Assembly (NCBI GenBank): GCA_018713665.1
Contig: DVOI01000007.1
Span: 1 to 44,800 of the forward strand
Length of the DNA stretch: 44,800 bases
Reading direction: 5' to 3'
DNA from: Ornithoclostridium faecigallinarum
GTDB lineage: Bacteria > Bacillota > Clostridia > Christensenellales > UBA3700
The notes under the pieces are model-generated. The model worked only from the letters and a program-made list of their open reading frames with translations, was not told the DNA's origin and did no database searches. The position numbers and the translations under genes were made by a program. Shown piece after piece: positions 1-8,847 of the stretch (position 1 is the stretch's first letter; the number at the start of each line of letters is the position of its first letter).

Positions 1-4
1 TACG

Positions 5-1696
5 GTGTTCGCGTTTTGGGATTTTCTGCAACGCAATCAAGCCGTTGCGCCGCAAAAGATCGCCGTGAACGGAAAAGCGTATCACAAGGTTTGCTGTATT
101 TGCTACGGCGGCTCGCGCGAACTTCAAAAAATTTTCCTGCGATTCGGTATTCGTATCGTTTTCGACAACAAAGAGCGCGGCGACCTATATGAATATGCAA
201 AGACATATTGCAATCATCTGCCGCTGAAAAGTTTTCGGCAGACCGTGGTGAACCGCTATTTTTCGATTCAAGAAAGCGAGTTAAAATCGCTTCCTCTTTT
301 GCATACCGCTCTTGTACGGGAAGCGACAAGACCAATCACGGAAGAGGAATGCGAAATACTTGTAAGTCGGCTGACAAACCTTTCGGCAAAGGACGAAGAT
401 TTATTGCGCTCCTGCGAACGGATCGCTTTTGATTTGTTCCGTATCCTCACGGTGAGCGACAGGCAATTTACCGATACGCTGTCGCTCCTGTTAGAGAGAA
501 CGAAGGCTCGCCCGCACGCCGAGGACGATTGGCGCAGGATCGTTGCAAATGTTGAAACAAAAGTCAAGCATGCCGCAAGCGATTCAATGATGAAGTTGTT
601 CGACTCTTCCCTCCCCGAACAGATAAAGTCGGTATATCCGCTCGAATTGTCCTGCAAAATTTTAGACGGCGAAGGACGGATCGGAGCAAACCTGATCGAG
701 ATCGGCTATCGCAAAACAAAATTGCTCGTTGAGTGCGGCTTGGAGCTCGAACCCACAAAATCGGGCAAGGCTATACGCGAAAAAGTTTTGCGCTCTCGAT
801 ACGACGCCTGTCTTGTCTCCCATTGCCATGCCGACCATGCCGGGCTGATCGACAAAATCGAAAAGAAGACGTCGGTCTATATCGGACCTACCGCAAAACG
901 CATTTTGCAAATCACCGAAAAAAAGAGGTATGACAACGTGCTGACGTTCAATGGGCAAACGGACATCGGCGGAATAACCGTCACGCCGTATTTGTGCGAC
1001 CATTCGGCAATGGACAGTTATATGCTTTGCTTTTCTGCAAACGGGAAGAACATTTTGTACACAGGCGACTTTCGCGGACACGGCAGAAAGAGTTATTCCG
1101 CGCTTCTGTCCCGTCTTCCGCAAGTTGACATCCTCATCTGCGAGCGAACAAATCCCGACGGCGTAAAGGCTTGGAGCGAAGCGAAGTTGCAGGAAAAGTT
1201 CGAAGAATCGATGCGCGAGAACTGCGATGTCTATGTGTTGACAGGCACGCTGAATGCAGACCGCATCGTAACGATCTACAAGGCATGTCGCAAGACGCGG
1301 CGACCTTTGTTGGTAGACGACTCGCAGGCATATCGTCTCAACGCAATCGGCGGCAGCATACCGCATCCGCGTTCGCATAAAGAGATAAAGGTCGTGCACC
1401 CCTCCGCTACACGCAAATTTTCGGGCATGCCGCCCTATACGATGCTGGTTCGGAGTTCAATGACCGACGCGCTGGACAAATTGCTTGAAACACGCCCCGA
1501 TGCGACATTGATATATTCAATGTGGAGCGGCTACCGCGAAAAAGAGGATATAAAACGACTGCTCGAGATCTTTGAACGGCGGAATTGTCCGATCTTTACC
1601 CTGCACACGTCCGGACATGCCGACGGCGACGCAATTCAAAAACTCATTAAAGCGGTCGATCCGAAAGAAACTATATTCGTGCACGGAGAGGCGTAA
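5..1696 (+). CDS. MBL-fold metallo-hydrolase, RNase J/beta-CASP-like (5' end probably outside window)
   Basis: A metallo-beta-lactamase-fold enzyme, probably a nuclease or other hydrolase using two metal ions. The metal-binding motif HCHADH lies at about residues 273-278. A further Asp sits in YTGDFRGHG (about D355) and a late HTSGHA motif at about 534-539 resembles the beta-CASP/RNase J signature. The protein ends in VHGEA. Residues 1-200 are a helical region I do not recognise. The first possible start is a GTG at base 5, but the frame is open to the window edge, so the true start may lie upstream. The next gene begins one base after the stop, so the two are translationally linked. Substrate is unknown. 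Family assignment is firm; the RNase J resemblance is inferred from motifs only. Confidence 0.8.
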   Translation: MFAFWDFLQRNQAVAPQKIAVNGKAYHKVCCICYGGSRELQKIFLRFGIRIVFDNKERGDLYEYAKTYCNHLPLKSFRQTVVNRYFSIQESELKSLPLLHTALVREATRPITEEECEILVSRLTNLSAKDEDLLRSCERIAFDLFRILTVSDRQFTDTLSLLLERTKARPHAEDDWRRIVANVETKVKHAASDSMMKLFDSSLPEQIKSVYPLELSCKILDGEGRIGANLIEIGYRKTKLLVECGLELEPTKSGKAIREKVLRSRYDACLVSHCHADHAGLIDKIEKKTSVYIGPTAKRILQITEKKRYDNVLTFNGQTDIGGITVTPYLCDHSAMDSYMLCFSANGKNILYTGDFRGHGRKSYSALLSRLPQVDILICERTNPDGVKAWSEAKLQEKFEESMRENCDVYVLTGTLNADRIVTIYKACRKTRRPLLVDDSQAYRLNAIGGSIPHPRSHKEIKVVHPSATRKFSGMPPYTMLVRSSMTDALDKLLETRPDATLIYSMWSGYREKEDIKRLLEIFERRNCPIFTLHTSGHADGDAIQKLIKAVDPKETIFVHGEA

Positions 1697-1697
1697 G

Positions 1698-2051
1698 ATG
1701 ACGATCAAAACAGGAATCTTTTGGTTTGTCTGCGGCGAAATGATCGCAGACAGGTACGACTATATCTTTGAAGCGCAAAAACATAGCGATTTTATCGACT
1801 ATCCTCATTCGCATTTTGACATGTGGGACAAATTGAGCAAAAATCGGTTTCCGTATGCGGATTTTGCGACATACCCGCGCGGCAGACTGTTATTCGACGT
1901 GAAGAGAGGACAATATCTTTTGTATCTTGATCGCTGCATTACGGAAGAAGAGACAAAAAGGTTGCTGGGCTTCTACGACCTTGGGAAAGAGAAATATATC
2001 CTTTCTCGCGACGAACACTACAGTTGCGACAAGTGTTGCAAACTTCAATAA
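1698..2051 (+). CDS. Small conserved-looking hypothetical protein, partner of the MBL-fold gene
   Basis: 117 residues, not recognised. The ATG at 1698 is chosen over longer in-frame readings because it follows the upstream stop by one base and has GGAGAG just before it. There is no signal peptide or membrane segment. The protein is rich in aromatic residues and His/Asp (DYPHSHFDMWDKL near residue 36) and ends in a Cys pair-like CDKCC, so a metal or nucleotide role is possible but not shown. Its tight coupling to the MBL-fold hydrolase suggests that the two act in one process. No function is proposed. Confidence 0.7.
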   Translation: MTIKTGIFWFVCGEMIADRYDYIFEAQKHSDFIDYPHSHFDMWDKLSKNRFPYADFATYPRGRLLFDVKRGQYLLYLDRCITEEETKRLLGFYDLGKEKYILSRDEHYSCDKCCKLQ

Positions 2052-2295
2052 CTTGCCAAACCCATGCAAAAACCGTACTGCACCCGCCGCTTGACGAAAA
2101 ATCCGCACGCGCCCGACAACTCGAGGAACGGCGCGTCGCATGCATTGCCGAATCAAATAACCAAGCAAATTTTCGCGCCCGTAGTTTGTGGCGGCATTGC
2201 ACCCCCACGATACATTCTCATTCACCTCAACCCCTTTCAACCAAACACTTTCCCCCTTCTGTTTTATGTCTATACCCCGATTCGCGCGTAACAAA
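2052..2295. other. Convergent intergenic region
   Basis: About 245 bases between the small (+) gene and the terminator of the large (-) lipoprotein gene. It contains open frames on both strands, but none has a ribosome binding site or a plausible protein composition. I see no RNA gene or repeat. Confidence 0.5.
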
Positions 2296-2325
2296 GGCGG
2301 AGCGCAGACACACCTGCGCTCCGCC
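2296..2325 (-). terminator. Rho-independent terminator of the large lipoprotein gene
   Basis: A perfect 12-bp stem GGCGGAGCGCAG / CTGCGCTCCGCC around a 6-7 base loop, followed on the minus strand by TTTGTT. It lies 20-50 bases past the stop of the 2346-6062 gene. A T-rich stretch also follows on the plus strand further out, so it may work weakly in both directions. Confidence 0.75.
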
Positions 2326-2345
2326 TCGTCTGTGCGTTTTGATCG

Positions 2346-5300
2346 TCAAGCATTCTTTTCGGTCAATTCAAATTGCATAAAGACCTCCCAGCCAATCACT
2401 TTCTTATCATCCACGATTACCTCGCTGCCGTCCTCGCCGACTACGATCTCGGGCTCGTTCCAGATCTCGCTTGCCCCGAACGACTGAGTCATCCCTGCGA
2501 GCGTGAACACATCGTCCGCGTCGTCTATCTCGCCCGTTCGACCATTGTACGACCATGACGGACGCGTCTCGCCGTCAAAGGTGAAGCTGATGTGCATTGC
2601 GGTGTCGGTGACATAGTCGATGTTGTACGACTTGAATCCTTCAAGCGTCGCGCCGTTCAGCCACAGCCTGTTGTCCCATTCCGCCGCCGTTTTTTCGCCG
2701 TCCATGACGATCAGGTCCTCTTCGTTTTCGGGATCGGTCAACGTGACTTCTGCGCTCTCGAACTTCAATTCGCAAGTCATCGTCTCGACATAGCCGAAAT
2801 CTCCGCCGATCACGAGTCCCTCATAGCGGTAGGTCACTCCGTCGCTCACCCAAATAGCGTACTCGCTCTCTACGCCTCTGAACTTGGCTGTTCCCGTGTA
2901 CTTGTCGCAAGCCACGCCGTTCACATCCTCGGTGCCGGCATTCGTCAGCTTCGAAGTATCGAAGACGGTGCTCAACGCGGCAGGCAGCGAGTTGTCGACG
3001 ACGCTCTCCGCGGTGCCGGCATATTCGCCGACCGAATAGACGAATTGCAAACCGGCGAAGTCGGCAAGCCCTCTGTACACTTTCGCGCTCTGTCCGCCGA
3101 ACACATACAGCGCGCCGTTCGCGCTCACCATATTGCCGTTTTTGTCAAAGTCGATCGTCGGCATGTCGTCGCTCGGCTTTTCCTCTTCGCCCCATTCGCC
3201 CGACACGGATTGAGTGTAGCCGTATTTGCCTTCGCCCAGCTTTTGGGCGACGCTCGCCGTCTGCACACCCCACTCTATGCCGAAGAAGTCCTCGGCGCTC
3301 GTCTTGAGCGCGTACTCGAAGATCGTGATGCTCCACACAATGCCGTATTCCTCCTTGTCCTCCACGTCGTAATATGCCGCGTCGATCCTTACAACGTACT
3401 TGCCCGTCGCGTAGACGGCGTTCCACGCACCTTCGCTCTCGTAGAGCGAGACGGCTTGGGCGTATTTCTCGATTGCGGCGCGATACGCCTCGACCGCCTC
3501 GGCGGAGACGTTTTGGTCGGTCAAATAGGTGATGTCGTCGAAGTTTGCCTCCGCGTAGCCCTCGGGCGCTTCCCACGCGATCGCGCCGTTTGCAAGCGCC
3601 GTATCCATACCCCAGACAAACGCGTCCGTCTCAAGCTGCGGTCTGTCGTCGGGGAATGCCTGCGCCGGCTCGCCGTAGTAGGTGACCTTCGCGCCCCGCC
3701 CTCCTTCTCTGTATTCGCGCTTGAGCACGAGGTCGAGCTCTTCGTCGTACCACAACGTCACATATCCGCCATTCAACTTGACGACATTTCTGTCTGCGAC
3801 GACGTCGCTGCCCTCGCCCGTCCACAGCGGTCCGCCCTCTTCGTTGACGCCGTCGAACGAGCCGTAGTGAGACGGCGTCATCCATTCCAACACCTCGTCG
3901 TAGAAGCTGCAAAACTCCGCCGGAGCGATCGCGACCGCGTCGGGATTGGGCATGCCGTCCGCATCCGTCTCGACCAACAGCCCGCCGTCGGCGCGTCGGT
4001 ATATGTTCACCATTTCGTCGCGAGTAACGACGATGTACTCCTCGTTGACGCGGACGGTGTATTTGTGCGTGACGTTTTCGTCAAAGATGTCCTCAACATC
4101 CATTCTCACGACGAGCGGTTGAGTGGCGTAAATGAACACGGGCAGGGATTTTTGAGTCACGGATATCGTCACTTCTCTGCCGTCGTACCTGTCCTCGATG
4201 GTGCCGGTGCCTTGCTCGGAGACGAACACGCGATATTGATTGTATTTTGCGCCGTTGACGCCGCCGTCGTCATAGACCCACTCGCCATTGTAGCCCTCAC
4301 TCCAGCCGTCTGCGACAAGCTTTTCGCCGAACGCCGCAAACTCATCGTCGTCCACGCCGTAGACGTAGAAGCGATCGGCGTAGACTCCGTCCTCGGGTTG
4401 CTCGACGTCGACATACCAGCCTTCCGCGCCGTCGATGCCGTCAAAGGGCATTTCGTCCAAGCCGAACGCATCTTTCATCTCGTCGACGGGCATCTCGGTT
4501 TGCAATTGCCCGACAAGGGGCAGAGCGAGCAACTCGCCGACATGGTCGCCCTCTTCGACCGATACGAGGCTGCATCTGAGCGTCGAGGACGGATCGTCCC
4601 AGCTGTCTCTGCCGCTGTATTCGAGCACGAGCCCCGTCGCTTTGTCGATCCAAAATTCGGCGGTCCAGACGATGTCCTCTTCGCCGTCGCCGTTGACGTG
4701 CACGTCTGCGGTGTATTTTTCGCATTCAAAGCCGGCGATCGTCTTTGTCTCGCCCGTCTTAACGCGGTTGCGCGACCCCATGTAATTACTCTGCGCAGAA
4801 TCGAGTCTTGTGACGGTATAGTCGCTCACCACGTCGAGTTCGCGTCTCTCGCCGAGGCTCTTGCGCATCATGTCGACGGTGTAGTTGTCGCGCGTCGACT
4901 TGTCGAACAGCCAAAGATGGGTCTCGTAGTCGAGCTCCCATTGTGCCGACGTGATCGAGTCGTACGAGAGCTCGTCGCTGTTGCGGACAATGTCGCCGTA
5001 CGCCGCGCCCGCCTGTCCCATCGTGACTACCTCGACGCCCGTATAGACCACCTCGCCTTCCTGCTTGTTGCCGTCCTTGTCCTCGTAAAGGTCGGTCGAC
5101 TTTCTCTCGTATTTGACAAAATAGGTCGCGCTTTCGTATCCATCGGCGAAAGACGTCTCGTTTTCGGCAGTCATGTTGCCGACCTGTATGTAAAGCGTCC
5201 ACCAAGAGCGCGACGCAGTCATATCCGTGGCGGCGACGTAATCGACATAGCACTCGAACACCTCTTCGTCTATGATCGTGCTGCCCTGCCATATATCGCG

Positions 5301-6062
5301 CTCGTGGCCGTCGTCCGACTCATGGCGCGAATCCTCGGCAAGCGTGAAGCCTTTGCTCTTGCTGAACGCGACGACGCTGTCGAAAGACGGCTTCGACGCG
5401 GAATCGAACTCGAATTCCACCGACAGATATGCGCCGTTTTTATCCTCTTCGACGCCGATGATGCGGCTGTTTGCCGGCTGTTTCATGCCCGAAAGCCCAA
5501 AGCGCGCCCACACTTCGTCCGCCGGCATTTCGTACACGACCTGCTCGTCCGGCTTCATCACAACGGTCGCGGCGATCATTTCCGTCCCCTTGCGTATGAT
5601 GAATGTCATCGAGCTCTTGCCCGTGTACGCGGTGTAAATCGTGCCCTCGACGTTATACTCGCCGGCATAGGTCATGCCCGCGTCCTCGCACGACTTCTTG
5701 TATGCGTTATACTTTTCGTCTGTGACGTTCGTCGCCCTGAACGCCTGCACGCTTTCCGTCGCGGCGAACAATTGCTCGAGCTGGGCGAGCGCCTCTTCCT
5801 GCGTGAGCGCACCGCCGTCGCCCGGCTCAATTATGCTCGGCACGTCTATCCCTTCCAAGATCATGTCCTTGATCTCGTCCTTGACGTCCTCCTTGCCGAG
5901 ATCCGTCTTTTCGCCGTCAAATTGCGGCAAAGTGTCCGACGCTTCGGGCGGTTCGCCCCCTCCCCCGTTGTTCGGATCGGTGTTGTCGCCGCATGCAAAG
6001 ACCGTGCCGCAAAGCGCGAGCACCAATGTGATCGTGATGAGTATCATCCAAAACTTTTTCAT
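2346..6062 (-). CDS. Very large modular lipoprotein (1,238 aa)
   Basis: Exported lipoprotein of unknown function. The ATG at 6062 has AAGGAGG six bases upstream. It starts a typical signal peptide (MKKFW, a hydrophobic run, then VFAC as lipobox) followed by an Asn/Gly/Pro-rich linker. The mature part repeats two kinds of segment. One begins with EMPxDE...FGL (about residues 177 and 522). The other resembles a lipoprotein beta-sheet unit with a GxxCxKYT core and a TGLVLxY-like strand (seen near residues 440-480 and again near 1050-1090). This suggests internal duplication. The composition is acidic and rich in Tyr/Trp. It has its own promoter at 6085-6114 and terminator at 2296-2325, so it is probably monocistronic. 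The longer frame upstream to 6161 lacks a ribosome binding site. Extracytoplasmic location is well supported; the role is unknown. Confidence 0.85.
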   Translation of the reverse strand: MKKFWMILITITLVLALCGTVFACGDNTDPNNGGGGEPPEASDTLPQFDGEKTDLGKEDVKDEIKDMILEGIDVPSIIEPGDGGALTQEEALAQLEQLFAATESVQAFRATNVTDEKYNAYKKSCEDAGMTYAGEYNVEGTIYTAYTGKSSMTFIIRKGTEMIAATVVMKPDEQVVYEMPADEVWARFGLSGMKQPANSRIIGVEEDKNGAYLSVEFEFDSASKPSFDSVVAFSKSKGFTLAEDSRHESDDGHERDIWQGSTIIDEEVFECYVDYVAATDMTASRSWWTLYIQVGNMTAENETSFADGYESATYFVKYERKSTDLYEDKDGNKQEGEVVYTGVEVVTMGQAGAAYGDIVRNSDELSYDSITSAQWELDYETHLWLFDKSTRDNYTVDMMRKSLGERRELDVVSDYTVTRLDSAQSNYMGSRNRVKTGETKTIAGFECEKYTADVHVNGDGEEDIVWTAEFWIDKATGLVLEYSGRDSWDDPSSTLRCSLVSVEEGDHVGELLALPLVGQLQTEMPVDEMKDAFGLDEMPFDGIDGAEGWYVDVEQPEDGVYADRFYVYGVDDDEFAAFGEKLVADGWSEGYNGEWVYDDGGVNGAKYNQYRVFVSEQGTGTIEDRYDGREVTISVTQKSLPVFIYATQPLVVRMDVEDIFDENVTHKYTVRVNEEYIVVTRDEMVNIYRRADGGLLVETDADGMPNPDAVAIAPAEFCSFYDEVLEWMTPSHYGSFDGVNEEGGPLWTGEGSDVVADRNVVKLNGGYVTLWYDEELDLVLKREYREGGRGAKVTYYGEPAQAFPDDRPQLETDAFVWGMDTALANGAIAWEAPEGYAEANFDDITYLTDQNVSAEAVEAYRAAIEKYAQAVSLYESEGAWNAVYATGKYVVRIDAAYYDVEDKEEYGIVWSITIFEYALKTSAEDFFGIEWGVQTASVAQKLGEGKYGYTQSVSGEWGEEEKPSDDMPTIDFDKNGNMVSANGALYVFGGQSAKVYRGLADFAGLQFVYSVGEYAGTAESVVDNSLPAALSTVFDTSKLTNAGTEDVNGVACDKYTGTAKFRGVESEYAIWVSDGVTYRYEGLVIGGDFGYVETMTCELKFESAEVTLTDPENEEDLIVMDGEKTAAEWDNRLWLNGATLEGFKSYNIDYVTDTAMHISFTFDGETRPSWSYNGRTGEIDDADDVFTLAGMTQSFGASEIWNEPEIVVGEDGSEVIVDDKKVIGWEVFMQFELTEKNA

Positions 6063-6084
6063 TCCAAACCTCCTTGTCGCATTC

Positions 6085-6114
6085 ATTATAACACGGCATT
6101 TGCCTCTTAAGCAA
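6085..6114 (-). promoter_or_regulatory. Sigma-A promoter of the large lipoprotein gene
   Basis: On the minus strand, TTGCTT (6109-6114), an 18-bp spacer and TATAAT (6085-6090), about 22 bases before the start codon. The transcript leader would be very short and carry only the AAGGAGG site. Confidence 0.75.
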
Positions 6115-6352
6115 TAGCAAACACACTTTTTTTGCCGCACTTTTTGCAAAATCATTTGCAAATCTCATTGTTTTGTCGCAAAGCGACAAACTCGCCGCCG
6201 AAAATTGCATAATTTTGTGCAAAATTTTGTTCGGCTTCCGAACAATATCACCCCTTTGCTCCACCTTTTTATCACCGTGCGACATACCTTTCGTCGTCGT
6301 TTTTGCTTGGCGCACGATTTCCGAAAATGACAATATTTCACTCCAAAGAACG

Positions 6353-6472
6353 TCTACGAAAACCACCGATAGTGTCAATGAAAACTTCCCGAGAATGTCA
6401 ATGCTCCACCCCCAAGAATGTCAATGAAAAAATCCCAAGAAAGTCGATGGTAAATTCCCAAGAATTTCAATT
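6353..6472. repeat. Degenerate 23-bp tandem repeat array
   Basis: The word GTCAATG or a close variant ends at 6380, 6403, 6426, 6449 and 6472, exactly 23 bases apart. The units between them follow the approximate pattern AATGAAAA-TCCCAAGAATGTC. A poorer unit may precede them at 6353. The array lies in the gene-free stretch upstream of the large lipoprotein promoter. It does not look like CRISPR: there are no unique spacers and the units are degenerate. Confidence 0.8.
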
Positions 6473-6520
6473 TGAGGCAAAAATGCAAGTGTTTGCCGCG
6501 CGGTTTTGCGGTCGCTGCCG

Positions 6521-6700
6521 CTTTTTGTCGGTTTTTGTCGATTTGTGTCTGCTTTTGTCGCTTTTTGTCGATGTTTGTCGGATTGTGTCGATAGGCGAAT
6601 GTCTCAAGCCCGGCGCAACCGAGATTGAGTTTTGGTCGCCGTTTTTGTCGATTTGTGTCGGCTTTTGTCGATTGGTGTCGCAATTTGTCGAACTCTGTCG
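6521..6700. repeat. 10-bp-phased TTTTTGTCG repeats in two blocks
   Basis: Seven consecutive decamers of the form NNTTTTGTCG fill 6521-6590 and six more fill 6641-6700. The two blocks keep the same 10-base phase across a 50-base gap. T-tracts repeating near the helical pitch are expected to bend DNA. No gene covers them: the open frame on the minus strand only reads the repeat as DKNRQK-like nonsense. Function unknown; possibly a curved upstream element or protein-binding array for the lipoprotein gene about 450 bases away. Confidence 0.8.
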
Positions 6701-6754
6701 GTCGGTAATCGCGTTTCACACAAAACGGATTTGGCGCGGCTGCCGTGAAAGGCG

Positions 6755-6789
6755 AAAAAATTGCGGCGAGCGCGATTTGCGCTCGCCGC
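6755..6789 (-). terminator. Rho-independent terminator of the CvpA-like gene
   Basis: Stem GCGGCGAGCGC / GCGCTCGCCGC (6763-6789) followed on the minus strand by AATTTTTT. It lies about 20 bases after the stop of the 6812-7396 gene. Confidence 0.85.
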
Positions 6790-6811
6790 GGTGTGGCATG
6801 CCGTCTGCGTG

Positions 6812-7396
6812 TCAACGCAGCATTGCCGCCGCCCCTTCGACCGCGTCTTGGACCGCGTCCTTTGCGCCCGTCAAGGCGTCGACAATCATTTGGAAGACGT
6901 TGTTTTGCATCATCCATGCCGAGATGCTGTCGAGCGACGCTATCGCCGCGTCCATGTCGCCTTCATATTCGAGCACGGCTACGATCGAGGTGTAGCACAT
7001 CAAGACGAAACCGAATGCCAAAAAGCCTATGCCTGCGCCGATTACGCCGCCCAAAATGCGGTTGACAACCTGGAACGCGCCCTTGATTGTGCCGCCGTCC
7101 TTGTCGACAAAGTGCATGATGATTGCCTTGACAATCAAGCCGACGACGAGCACCGCAAAGAACACGATGACGAACGCGAGATTGCCCGAGAGCACCGACT
7201 CCAGCCACTCCTGGCCGAAGTAATCCTGCTCGGCGAGCGCCTCGCGGATCGGGTTGACGCCGAGCGAACCTGCGGCGACCGCAAGTCCGATGACGACAAC
7301 GTTGAGCAGCATGCGAATCATGCCCTTCCATATGCCCAGCAATATGCAAAGGCCCAATATCACAAAGCCGACTATCGAAATGATTGATACGTCCAT
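6812..7396 (-). CDS. CvpA-like polytopic membrane protein
   Basis: 194 residues with four likely transmembrane segments (about 5-22, 27-45, 72-95 and 113-138) and an amphipathic C-terminal region. The layout, and the Gly-rich NRILGGVIGAGIGF stretch before the last segment, fit the CvpA family (colicin V production protein-like). The family's cellular role is poorly defined; members are linked to envelope integrity. The start at 7396 is supported by AAGGAGG seven bases upstream. It has its own promoter with a palindrome near the transcription start and a strong terminator, so it is probably a single-gene unit. The family call is by topology and motif, not by a search. Confidence 0.7.
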   Translation of the reverse strand: MDVSIISIVGFVILGLCILLGIWKGMIRMLLNVVVIGLAVAAGSLGVNPIREALAEQDYFGQEWLESVLSGNLAFVIVFFAVLVVGLIVKAIIMHFVDKDGGTIKGAFQVVNRILGGVIGAGIGFLAFGFVLMCYTSIVAVLEYEGDMDAAIASLDSISAWMMQNNVFQMIVDALTGAKDAVQDAVEGAAAMLR

Positions 7397-7409
7397 GCTT
7401 CCTCCTTTT

Positions 7410-7461
7410 TATACTCGTTGAGTATATTGTTATTTTAGCTCAAAACAGTCCCCGTTGTCAA
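7410..7461 (-). promoter_or_regulatory. Promoter of the CvpA-like gene with palindrome at the predicted start
   Basis: On the minus strand, TTGACA (7456-7461), an 18-bp spacer and TAAAAT (7432-7437). A perfect inverted repeat TATACTC-AAC-GAGTATA (7410-7426) overlaps the predicted transcription start and lies just before the ribosome binding site. It could be a repressor operator or a short mRNA hairpin. Confidence 0.7.
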
Positions 7462-7488
7462 GATTTGGATATGCGTTGGGGATGACGC

Positions 7489-8742
7489 CTACTTGTCAAT
7501 GACGCCGTCGACGCAGGAAATCGAGAAATTGCCCGATCCTCTCGCCCAATCTTTGTCCCTTTCCATCGCAAGCCATTGCTCCATTGTGCCGGCGTATATG
7601 ATCGCGGTCAGCGACTTGCAGTTGCAGAATGAGTCAAACGCAATCGACTTTACGCTTTGGGGAATTGTCACCATTGCCAACTCTTCGCAATATTCGAATG
7701 CATCCCTCCCTATCTCTTTGACTCCGTCGCCAATCAATACGTACTTGAGCCCCCCACAGTACGAAGCCATGCCTTCGGGAATGACGTCGACGCTTGACGG
7801 AATGACAAGCTCGGTCAGGCGGTCGCAACGTGAAAACGCCCATTCCCCAATCGAAGTCAAATCGTCGGGCAGCTTTATCCTTCGCAACTCACGGCAAAAG
7901 AAAAAGCAGTTGTCGGGGATCCTCTTCACCCCGGGCAAAATGACGACGTCGGTCAATTGCGAGCACCATCCAAATGCTCCTTTCCCGATAAAAGCGACGC
8001 TGCCGGGGATGGTGACCGAGCTCAACTTTTTGCAGCTGCAAAAAGCATCATCGCCGATTGAAGTCACGCTTGACGGAATGTCGATACTATCAATTTTACA
8101 GCGGCGGAAAGCCTCTTTACCGATTGAGGTAACTCCTGCCGAAATGACGCAATCTTCGACACACATTCCCTCAAACGCCCTGTACCCTATGCTCTTCATT
8201 CCGCGCGGTATCACAAGGCGCTTGAGCTTTTCGCAATCGTCGAAAGCATACCGACCTACCGAAGACAAGCCGTCGGGCAAATTGATCGACTCCAACGAAC
8301 TGCAGCCTCTGAAGGCATTTTGAGAGATCTTCTTAAGCGTTGCCGGCAATGTGGCCGAAGTCATATTGCAGCATCTGTAGAAAGCCTCTTTCGGCAAAGT
8401 GGTGACACCGTCGGGAATGACAATCTCGCGCAAGGCTTCACATTGTCTAAACGCATTGGCGCCGATTTTTTTCAAGCTTTGAGGAAGGGTCACGTGCTTG
8501 AGCGCTTCAAAAAAGCAAAAAGCCTTGTCCCCTATGCTCTTGACGCCCTCCTCAATGACGACTTCGACGACGTTTATGTTATTGCGATACCAAAGCGAAT
8601 CCCTGTCGGGAATGTCTTGGGCAATCACAATCCTGTAACCGTCGTCGACCTTTTGCACGCAAGAAATCTCGACTTTCATTCGCTCGCGCAAAGCCGCGAC
8701 AAGCTTCGCTTCATCGAAAAAATCATCCTCTTGGGACTTCAT
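7489..8742 (-). CDS. BspA-type leucine-rich-repeat protein
   Basis: 417 residues, almost entirely 14 consecutive ~23-residue BspA/LRR_5 units of the form V-SIG--AF--C--L--V-IP, beginning near residue 55 and ending with the common closing element TMEQWLAM. Such repeats form a curved solenoid for protein-protein contact. Many family members are surface adhesins. This one shows no signal peptide or anchor at the chosen start (ATG at 8742, GAGGT six bases upstream), so it may act inside the cell or leave by another route. The longer reading to 8805 adds a weakly hydrophobic leader, but it would begin inside the promoter -10 box region, so I reject it. It is transcribed from the strong promoter at 8805-8833. 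Confidence 0.88.
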   Translation of the reverse strand: MKSQEDDFFDEAKLVAALRERMKVEISCVQKVDDGYRIVIAQDIPDRDSLWYRNNINVVEVVIEEGVKSIGDKAFCFFEALKHVTLPQSLKKIGANAFRQCEALREIVIPDGVTTLPKEAFYRCCNMTSATLPATLKKISQNAFRGCSSLESINLPDGLSSVGRYAFDDCEKLKRLVIPRGMKSIGYRAFEGMCVEDCVISAGVTSIGKEAFRRCKIDSIDIPSSVTSIGDDAFCSCKKLSSVTIPGSVAFIGKGAFGWCSQLTDVVILPGVKRIPDNCFFFCRELRRIKLPDDLTSIGEWAFSRCDRLTELVIPSSVDVIPEGMASYCGGLKYVLIGDGVKEIGRDAFEYCEELAMVTIPQSVKSIAFDSFCNCKSLTAIIYAGTMEQWLAMERDKDWARGSGNFSISCVDGVIDK

Positions 8743-8804
8743 TTGTTTACCTCGTATATGTGAAAAGAAAATGTGCCGAACGGCATTCCCCCACTTCTGA
8801 AACA

Positions 8805-8833
8805 ATTATAACACAGTCACAAAAACTTGTCAA
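8805..8833 (-). promoter_or_regulatory. Consensus sigma-A promoter of the LRR gene
   Basis: On the minus strand, TTGACA (8828-8833), a 17-bp spacer and TATAAT (8805-8810). The ~55-base leader contains a short TGCCG-TT-CGGCA hairpin. Confidence 0.85.
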
Positions 8834-8847
8834 TACCCAAATATTTT

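Noticed and set aside
2592..6110. 1,172-residue open frame on the plus strand
   Set aside because: Mirror frame of the large lipoprotein gene; no binding site, and its end falls in the lipoprotein promoter.
6353..6700. CRISPR array
   Set aside because: Units are short, degenerate and without unique spacers; no cas genes.
6375..6917. 180-residue minus-strand frame rich in DKNRQK
   Set aside because: It is a translation of the 10-bp repeat, contains the CvpA terminator and has no ribosome binding site.
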